Assembly (NCBI GenBank): GCA_014238195.1
Contig: JABABO010000049.1
Location: 1 to 14,225 of the forward strand
DNA from: Kordiimonadaceae bacterium
GTDB lineage: Bacteria; Pseudomonadota; Alphaproteobacteria; Sphingomonadales; Kordiimonadaceae
DNA: 14,225 bases
Reading direction: 5' to 3'
In this document: positions 6,578-12,280 of the stretch, one piece after another
Layout of the letters: every line of letters begins with the position of its first letter
Position numbering within the stretch: position 1 is the stretch's first letter
Position numbers and translations under genes: made by a program
The notes under the pieces: model-generated
Seen by the model: the letters and a program-made list of their open reading frames with translations, nothing else
Database searches by the model: none
Told to the model about the DNA's origin: nothing

Positions 6578-9274
6578 TTATGATGCGAATGTAATATCCA
6601 TGTTAGCCAAATCACTCAAGCTTAAACCCATGAACAAAATGGTCGTGGTATCATTGATCGTGACAAGCAAACCACCTGATGTATCTTCGGCAGCACTGGT
6701 TAATGTATCCAGACCTGTGAAGTCGGTTGCTGATAAATCAAGCATATCATCATCAAGATTAAAATCAGTAATCTGATCGTTGCCCGCTGTAACGGTGAAA
6801 ACGAATTTATCACTACCAATCCCCCCATTCAGCTGGTCATTATCACGGCCGCCCCAAAGCGTGTCATTACCACTGCCGCCTTGCACAGTATCATCCCCTT
6901 CACCATTAAAAAGCAAGTCTGCATGGGCACCGCCCTTAATCAAATCATCACCCCAGCCACCATAAATAGTATCAAAACCCTGATCGCCTGAGACTGTGTC
7001 ATTGCCAAAACCACCGAACAGAAGATCATCACCGCGACCACCTGTGACATGATCATCATCATGACCACCGCCCAGAATGTCAGAACCAGCGTCGCCGACA
7101 ACTGTGTCATAACCTGGACCTGCCCAAACGACATTATGACTATGGTCAGTGAATGAAATACTTTCTAAACCCACAAAGATAAGGTCATCACCCAGCCAGC
7201 CGAACAACAGGTCCGCCCCAAGGCCGCCCTCGATGGTATCATTGCCTGTGTTACCGCCGATGGTGTCATTGCCCAAACCACCATCGACATAATCATGCCC
7301 TGGGAGCGCCGACAACACATCTTCATCACGGCCATATTCTAGGTAATCATCAAACGGTGTTGGGGTTGTTAGTTCTAAGGGCAGGTCAGCCGTTAACTGC
7401 GTGGAGTGATCATAAGTGATATTAAGTTTCGGAAATAATTTATCCCCACCAAAAATTATATAGGATTCACCTGCGAGAGATAAACCATTTGGGTCACCAC
7501 CATAAGCCCCAATGATCAAATCGCTGTAGCCATCGCCGTTAATATCCCCAGCGGCAGAGACTGAAATACCACTAAAATCGTAGGAATCACTCCCCAAAAG
7601 CTGAAAACCATTACTGCCATTAAGGTTGGAGAGTTCTATAGTAGATATAGTCTCATTATCAAAGCCAAAGACCAAATAGCTTTCACCGTAATCATTATTA
7701 CCGTCTAGGTCCACAAACGGCGCCCCGATAATCAGGTCGCCGTAACCATCGCCGTTGACATCACCAGCAGCTGAAACTGAAAAACCACTATAGTCATTAT
7801 TAGCAATACCGTTCAGTACAAAACCATTCCCGCCATCCAAGCTGGATAACCCTAATATACTTACATAAGGGCTGCCCTGACCAAACACCACAAAGCTTTT
7901 ACCCTCATCACTATTGACAATTACATCACCCAGGCGTGCCCCAATGATGAAATCATCGTAACCATCGCCGTTGACATCACCAGCCTCAGAGACTGAAAAA
8001 CCACTTTCCTGAGAGGAATCATTGGCTTCAATAATGAAACCATCACTGCCATCCAAGCTTGAAAGCTCAATAGCACTAACAGCACCATCATCAAAACCAA
8101 AGACCACATAGCTTTGACCAGCTAAGTTATCACTATTTGAATTATGAGCGAACGGTGCCCCAATAATAACATCATCGTAGCCATCACCGTTTATGTCCCT
8201 CGCACCTGATACGGAGACACCCGATAAATCATTTGAGTATATTCCGTTCAGGACGAAACCGTCTGGACCATCAATACTCGATAAGTTTATACTAGGCGCA
8301 AAGCCACCAGACGCACCAAACACAACATAGGTTTCACCAGCATCACCTATGCCGTTTGGATGAGCCCTATAAGCCGATACGATAATATCATCGTAGCCAT
8401 CGCCGTTAACATCGCCAGCGTTCGCCACTGACCTGCCACTCTGATCTGAATTATCCTGCCCCTCCAACCTAAAACCATCAGTACCAGTCAGGCTGGAGAG
8501 TTCTATCGTAGATACAGACCCATTATCGAAGCCAAAAACGACATAACTCTCACCAGCTTGCGGTCTGCTATTCGGGCTTGCCACGAAGGCACCAATGATA
8601 AGGTCGTCGTAGCCATCGCCGTTGACATCCCCAGCACCCGAGACCGCAAAACCACTTCTATCACCATCAGCATTTCCGTTCAGCGTAAAACCATCGCTAC
8701 CGTCCAGGTTGGATAATTCAAACGTCTTATCAAAACCACCCGCTGAACCAAAAACCACATAGCTTTCGCCAGCATTACCGTTTGCAGCATACGCCCCAAT
8801 GATAACATCTGCGTAACCATCGCCGTTAACATCCCCAGCGTCAGAAACAGAGCGACCACTGTAAGAAACCGAATCCACACCATTAATGATAAAACCATTG
8901 TCCCCATTAATGTTGGAGAGCTCATAAGCTGATTTATACCCATTGATCTGTTTTTCAGCAATTCGATTAGTCACTGTGATGGTTATATTTTGACTGTCCG
9001 TATTGCTACCGCCGTCTGTGGCCGTAACAGTCAACAGATAATCATTATCGCTGCCGCCGTCTTTGGGATTTTCAAAATTTGGGGAGTTGATGAAGCTTAG
9101 TTCGCCTGAAAGGCTGTCGATGGTAAACAATCCATCATCGTTAGCACCTGTAATACTGTAAGTCAGGCCATCATCAGCGTTACCAGTCCCAAGAATTGCT
9201 TGGACATTCAATACGAGGCCTGTGGTGTTTTCAGCGACTGATTTTGAATTTAAATTATTAAATGTGATTGTCAT
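6578..9274 (-). CDS. Cadherin / seven-FG-GAP / RTX repeat protein, predicted type I secretion substrate
   Basis: This large acidic extracellular protein has 898 residues and no Sec signal peptide. Residues 1-103 form a cadherin-like domain (SVAEN, LSGELSF, NFENP, LLTVTATDGG, ITITVTN). Residues about 115-610 hold seven FG-GAP repeats, each with a calcium-loop motif of the form DVNGDGYDD. These motifs start at residues 148, 216, 288, 360, 433, 505 and 577, at a near-constant spacing of 68-73. This predicts a complete integrin-alpha-like seven-bladed propeller. Residues about 660-822 carry roughly 16 RTX nonapeptides (GGxGxDxLx type) interrupted by one insertion near 700-716. The end (about 822-898, DKFVFTVTAGNDQITDFNL and onward) resembles C-terminal type I secretion signals. 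The role is probably adhesion, matrix or calcium binding; no enzymatic domain is visible. No transporter genes are nearby. The ribosome site before 9274 is weak. The gene lies between inverted A-A-B repeats. Confidence 0.9.
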   Translation of the reverse strand: MTITFNNLNSKSVAENTTGLVLNVQAILGTGNADDGLTYSITGANDDGLFTIDSLSGELSFINSPNFENPKDGGSDNDYLLTVTATDGGSNTDSQNITITVTNRIAEKQINGYKSAYELSNINGDNGFIINGVDSVSYSGRSVSDAGDVNGDGYADVIIGAYAANGNAGESYVVFGSAGGFDKTFELSNLDGSDGFTLNGNADGDRSGFAVSGAGDVNGDGYDDLIIGAFVASPNSRPQAGESYVVFGFDNGSVSTIELSSLTGTDGFRLEGQDNSDQSGRSVANAGDVNGDGYDDIIVSAYRAHPNGIGDAGETYVVFGASGGFAPSINLSSIDGPDGFVLNGIYSNDLSGVSVSGARDINGDGYDDVIIGAPFAHNSNSDNLAGQSYVVFGFDDGAVSAIELSSLDGSDGFIIEANDSSQESGFSVSEAGDVNGDGYDDFIIGARLGDVIVNSDEGKSFVVFGQGSPYVSILGLSSLDGGNGFVLNGIANNDYSGFSVSAAGDVNGDGYGDLIIGAPFVDLDGNNDYGESYLVFGFDNETISTIELSNLNGSNGFQLLGSDSYDFSGISVSAAGDINGDGYSDLIIGAYGGDPNGLSLAGESYIIFGGDKLFPKLNITYDHSTQLTADLPLELTTPTPFDDYLEYGRDEDVLSALPGHDYVDGGLGNDTIGGNTGNDTIEGGLGADLLFGWLGDDLIFVGLESISFTDHSHNVVWAGPGYDTVVGDAGSDILGGGHDDDHVTGGRGDDLLFGGFGNDTVSGDQGFDTIYGGWGDDLIKGGAHADLLFNGEGDDTVQGGSGNDTLWGGRDNDQLNGGIGSDKFVFTVTAGNDQITDFNLDDDMLDLSATDFTGLDTLTSAAEDTSGGLLVTINDTTTILFMGLSLSDLANMDITFAS

Positions 9275-9576
9275 GTTTATTGCTCATTCATACTGTGCCA
9301 CCCCCTTAACAACCAAAAGTGTTGTCCGTGCTGTTTTCTCACATAACAATGCAGATAATTAGTTAATGTTCTATTATCATTATATGCTAAGAATAATGAG
9401 CGAATATCCTATAAAACATTGTTTAGTAAGAGTTTTATAATTTATTAAGACAATAATTATTTTATTTTAAGATGTAAAAAGATAAAAAACTTAAATCCAT
9501 AATATAGATATGTATAACTATTTGTCATTGTGTGAACTGTTGTTTAAACCACGCAGGGCCTATCAGACTCGAGATA
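9275..9576. other. AT-rich region upstream of the RTX gene
   Basis: These 302 bases precede the RTX gene and should contain its promoter. The sequence is very AT-rich, especially 9360-9530, with several TATAAT-like strings, so no single promoter can be chosen. I see no coding sequence. Confidence 0.4.
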
Positions 9577-9748
9577 TATAGCGAGACCAATAAATAATGA
9601 GATCATTATTTATTGATAAGTCGAACCGACATAAAAGCGAGACCAATAAATAATGAGATCATTATTCCCTCAGTGCTTTGGGATAAGTCGAACCGACATA
9701 AAGACTTATAGCCAAATAAGGGGATCAATATTCACTGCATTTGGCTAT
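9577..9748 (+). repeat. Bimodular palindromic repeat, copy R3 (A-A-B, second A altered)
   Basis: The order is A1 (9577-9633), A2 (about 9637-9699) and B (9704-9748). A1 matches the consensus. In A2 the TATT that normally follows ATCATTATT is replaced by 15 bases, CCCTCAGTGCTTTGG, which breaks the AT palindrome while leaving GATAAGTCGAACCGAC intact. B is the most diverged copy and ends GGCTATGG rather than GGCTATAAG. In its right arm a CATTTGG variant pairs better with CCAAAT than the consensus does. Confidence 0.88.
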
Positions 9749-9863
9749 GGAAACATGATAAATCTGACACAAAGCGATAAAAATTTGATGCGAGGATCAG
9801 ACTTCTAAGATAAAGTGCGGGAATCGCTTGACCTGCTGGTTGCTGAAATTTAGGCATAGCCCT
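9749..9863. other. Short non-repeat segment, possible decayed sequence
   Basis: This unique segment lies between repeat R3 and the 21-bp direct repeats. One forward frame from the ATG at 9756 reads MINLTQSDKNLMRGSDF, then a stop, then DKVRESLDLLVAEI, then a stop. This could be a decayed reading frame, but I recognise no family and chance is not excluded. Confidence 0.2.
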
Positions 9864-9947
9864 GACTTTGATTAGAAATATAGTGACTTAAATTAAAAAA
9901 ATAGTGATTTTGGTTAGAAATATAGTGACTTTGATTAAAAATATAGT
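9864..9947. repeat. Four tandem 21-bp direct repeats
   Basis: Four adjacent units of exactly 21 bases start at 9864, 9885, 9906 and 9927. The consensus is GACTTTGATTAGAAATATAGT. Units 1 and 4 are nearly identical, and units 2 and 3 carry several A/T substitutions. The spacing equals two helical turns. The array resembles iterons, or the multiple subterminal repeats found at IS21-family ends. No replication or transposase gene is present in the window to support either. Confidence 0.85.
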
Positions 9948-9981
9948 GGCAAATGCAGTGCAAAAAGCTACTCTGCTGAGT

Positions 9982-10088
9982 TATAGCGAGACCAATGAAT
10001 AATGATTTCATTATTTATTGGTAAGTCGAACCGACACAAAGGCTTATAGCCAAATAAGGTGATCAAAATTCACCGCAATTGGCTATAG
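9982..10088 (+). repeat. Bimodular palindromic repeat, copy R4 (A-B)
   Basis: This is a full single copy from TATAGCGAGACC to GGCTATAG. Its AT palindrome is slightly longer than in other copies, because the right arm reads TTATTGG and pairs with CCAAT on the left. Module B begins at about 10042. The copy ends one base before an in-frame ATG (10090) and 43 bases before the preferred start of the Na/Pi symporter gene, so it forms the symporter's upstream region or leader. Confidence 0.9.
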
Positions 10089-10131
10089 AATGAACCGCAG
10101 AGTTAGACCAAAATGGGGAGTTAAATCGAAT

Positions 10132-11304
10132 ATGAGCGATTCGCATTCACACACATTGCGGCAAAATGATAATGTGCCGCTCATACAAACAATTTTCCAA
10201 TGGCTTATGGTTGTTTTGCTGATTTATCTATTGATTACCGCCGTTGGCATGATTGGTAACGGTTTCAAAGCAGCAACAAAAGGCGATGCGACAGACCTAT
10301 TCGCTTTTGCAACAAATCCATTCATGGGCCTTGTCGTAGGCATACTTGCGACATCTTTGATACAATCTTCCTCAACGGTTACAGCCATTATCGTTGGGCT
10401 TGTGGCAGGGGGGCTATCTGTTGAAGCGGCCATCCCGATGATTATGGGCGCCAACATAGGCACGACAATCACCAATACCATTGTCGCATTAGGGCATATA
10501 AATAAGCGCAAAGCCTTTCGCCGCGCCTTTGCCGCAGCCACAGTACATGACTTTTTCAATCTTATTGCTGTTAGCTTGTTTATGATTGTCGAGCTGATCG
10601 TCCCAGGCGGAATATTAGGGCCAATTGGCGCGGCTCTGGCCGAATTTTTTGTTGGCGGGGCTGATGTATCAATCAAAGACGCGAACTTCATTAAGCCGCT
10701 GACAAAACCCTTAATCGGATTAGTCGCGGGGTTCGCAGCCCTGATATATGCCCCTTTGGCGAATATATTGCTGATCTTCTTTGGTGTTGCGATTATCTTT
10801 TTGTCCATCACGTTTGTCGGCAAGCTTTTAAAATCCTTACTCGTTGGCACGGCCAAACGTGTTCTGCATTATGCCATAGGTCGTGGGCCTGTCTCAGGCA
10901 TCGTTTCTGGGGCTGTCGTAACCGTGTTAGTTCAAAGCTCGTCAACCACGACCAGCTTAATGATACCGCTTGCAGGTTCTGGGGCGTTTAGATTAAAGCA
11001 GATCTATCCATTTACGCTGGGTGCAAATATTGGAACCTGCGTGACATCTTTGCTTGCAGCAACGGCAGTAACAGGCAGTACAGCTCTGGCTGCTTTAACG
11101 ATCGCCATGGTTCACCTGACTTTTAATACGCTTTCAGTGCTACTGCTTTATGGCTTGCCCTTTACTCGATTTTTACCCATGCAAGGAGCAACGTGGTTTG
11201 CACGGCTTGCCACTGAACACAAAGTGTTAGCAATTCTTTATATTTTGATTGTTTATTTTGGTATACCTGGACTACTTGTCATGACCTATCAACTGTTCAC
11301 ATAA
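10132..11304 (+). CDS. Na+/phosphate symporter family protein (NptA/YjbB-like, no PhoU domain)
   Basis: This is an inner-membrane transporter of the Na/Pi-cotransporter family (two PF02690-type halves), expected to move phosphate with sodium. The duplicated signature is clear. The first half has LIQSSSTVTAIIVGLVAGG (about 77-95) and MGANIGTTITNTI (105-117). The second has VQSSSTTTSLMIPLAGSG (267-284) and LGANIGTCVTSLL (296-308). About eight to nine hydrophobic segments fill the rest. It ends shortly after the last membrane helix, without the C-terminal PhoU-like domain that many relatives carry. I prefer ATG at 10132 because GGGGAG lies upstream (11-base spacing). An in-frame ATG at 10090 would add 14 residues but directly abuts repeat R4 and has no ribosome site. 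A small gene follows after 15 bases, probably in the same operon. Direction and ion specificity are inferred from the family. Confidence 0.88.
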   Translation: MSDSHSHTLRQNDNVPLIQTIFQWLMVVLLIYLLITAVGMIGNGFKAATKGDATDLFAFATNPFMGLVVGILATSLIQSSSTVTAIIVGLVAGGLSVEAAIPMIMGANIGTTITNTIVALGHINKRKAFRRAFAAATVHDFFNLIAVSLFMIVELIVPGGILGPIGAALAEFFVGGADVSIKDANFIKPLTKPLIGLVAGFAALIYAPLANILLIFFGVAIIFLSITFVGKLLKSLLVGTAKRVLHYAIGRGPVSGIVSGAVVTVLVQSSSTTTSLMIPLAGSGAFRLKQIYPFTLGANIGTCVTSLLAATAVTGSTALAALTIAMVHLTFNTLSVLLLYGLPFTRFLPMQGATWFARLATEHKVLAILYILIVYFGIPGLLVMTYQLFT

Positions 11305-11319
11305 GAAAGGGAAAGAGCA

Positions 11320-11586
11320 ATGCCAGAGACAATACCAGAGACTGGGACAAAGTCTGGGCCAAAGTCTGGACCAGAGGATTTTTCTGAGCTTTCAAAGAAA
11401 AAACTCATGAAACGCATCGCGCGCGCGCGCGATCTTTTAACAGCACTTGAATATGAGCTTGAACGACGAACCCTTGATAAACAGCGCAAAAGTGTGGATA
11501 AAATGGATGAGTATTTTGACAAAACAGACGCATCTATTTTGAATTTGACGAATGTAATACGCTCCTTTTTTCAAGATAAAAGCTAA
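11320..11586 (+). CDS. Small helical hypothetical protein downstream of the Na/Pi symporter
   Basis: I do not recognise the family. The 88-residue product starts with a low-complexity Pro/Glu/Gly/Lys tail (residues 1-20, with PET and KSGP each repeated). It continues as a charged, probably coiled-coil helix (about 22-65, SKKKLMKRIARARDLLTALEYELERR in sections) and ends with SILNLTNVIRSFFQDKS. There is no signal peptide or membrane segment. GGGAAAGAG just before the ATG at 11320 supports the start, and the 15-base spacing suggests co-transcription and a job connected with the transporter. A run of seven CG dinucleotides (11418-11431) lies in the coding sequence, striking in such AT-rich DNA. 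Possible roles are a cytoplasmic partner or regulator of the symporter; this is inference from position only. Confidence 0.7.
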   Translation: MPETIPETGTKSGPKSGPEDFSELSKKKLMKRIARARDLLTALEYELERRTLDKQRKSVDKMDEYFDKTDASILNLTNVIRSFFQDKS

Positions 11587-11615
11587 AGTAAACTGCATAT
11601 CAAGGCTGTAAATAC

Positions 11616-11647
11616 ATAAGGTGCGCGTAGATTTATGCGCACCTTAT
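11616..11647. terminator. Hairpin terminator between convergent genes
   Basis: ATAAGGTGCGC pairs perfectly with GCGCACCTTAT (11-bp stem, ten-base loop). It lies between the small helical gene and the convergent glutaredoxin gene. The U-run after the stem is weak on the plus strand (AACGTTTTA), so it may be a moderate terminator or transcript stabiliser. Confidence 0.75.
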
Positions 11648-11690
11648 AACGTTTTATCGCCCCAGCATTACGCCCAGCCAATCACTCTGT

Positions 11691-11960
11691 TTAGTCGTCC
11701 GCTATGCCAAGGTCTTGTTTTAATTTTGGTAAGATTTGATCCTTATAACGATCCAACATGTCAAAGCCACCAATGACGTGTCCATCTATGATGATTTGAG
11801 GAACAGTCCTAGCATTTGGCAAGCGCTCCAGCATGACATTAAAGCGTTCAACATTGCTAACATCATGTTCGGTGTACGGGATATTATGCACACTCAACAA
11901 AGCCTTGGCTTTTTCACAAAACATACAGTTAGTCTTTGAATATATCTCTACAGTGCCCAT
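11691..11960 (-). CDS. grxC: Glutaredoxin (Grx3/GrxC type) with a CMFC active site
   Basis: This is a cytoplasmic thiol-disulfide oxidoreductase of 89 residues, the standard size of bacterial glutaredoxin 3. The thioredoxin fold is seen in order: VEIYSKTNCMFC (4-15), a helix EKAKALL, a cis-proline site TVPQIIIDG (about 52-60) and the glutathione-binding GGFDML (64-69). The active site is CMFC (Cys12, Cys15) rather than the usual CPYC, with Met replacing Pro, which would be expected to shift redox properties. The dithiol pair is intact. AAAGGG about seven bases before the ATG at 11960 supports the start. It converges on the symporter operon and is separated from it by a hairpin terminator. It is probably transcribed alone. 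Confidence 0.92.
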   Translation of the reverse strand: MGTVEIYSKTNCMFCEKAKALLSVHNIPYTEHDVSNVERFNVMLERLPNARTVPQIIIDGHVIGGFDMLDRYKDQILPKLKQDLGIADD

Positions 11961-12153
11961 TTCATGACCCTTTCTTAGATTATTTGGGTTATTGTTTGCC
12001 GTTGATCCTTATGTAGGGGACATAGTTAAATTATCAAAATTGAATAATATGTTTATAATAATCGCATTTTACGATTTAATGATATTTGCTCAATTAATGC
12101 AAGACCGCGGCGAAAGTCGTTTGACCTCCATTCACGAATGTGAGACCAACACA
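11961..12153. other. Intergenic region upstream of grxC and of repeat R5
   Basis: This AT-rich spacer holds the glutaredoxin promoter on the minus strand and possibly the promoter of the GH3 gene on the plus strand. I see no coding sequence. The last bases, TGAGACCAAC, weakly echo the GCGAGACCAAT that opens the adjoining repeat. Confidence 0.4.
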
Positions 12154-12261
12154 TATAGCGAGACCAATAAATAATGATTTCATTATTTATTGATAAGTCG
12201 AACCGACACAAATACTTATAGCCAAATGAGGTGATCAATATTCACCGCAATTGGCTATAAG
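12154..12261 (+). repeat. Bimodular palindromic repeat, copy R5 (A-B)
   Basis: This is a full consensus-like copy from TATAGCGAGACC to GGCTATAAG. The AT palindrome is CAATAAATAATGA, a TT spacer and TCATTATTTATTG, a perfect 13-bp stem. Module B (about 12215-12261) has arms of 20 bases matching at 18 positions around a seven-base loop (TCAATAT) and is identical to the B module of R2. It ends 19 bases before the GTG start of the GH3 gene. Confidence 0.92.
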
Positions 12262-12280
12262 TAAATAATGATGGTGGTGT

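Noticed and set aside
9864..9947. CRISPR array
   Set aside because: The 21-base units abut with no spacers and vary in sequence, and no cas gene is present.
10224..10856. Long minus-strand reading frame (210 codons) opposite the symporter gene
   Set aside because: It lies wholly antisense to a clear transporter, and its translation shows no family motif. It is a shadow of codon bias.
11992..12238. Short reading frames near and across repeat R5
   Set aside because: They are partly made of repeat sequence and AT-rich spacer, with no start signals or family resemblance.
3343..12261. Prophage or integrative-element attachment sites for the repeated elements
   Set aside because: There are five copies in mixed orientation with ordinary genes between them, and no integrase or tRNA gene; dispersed repeats explain them better.
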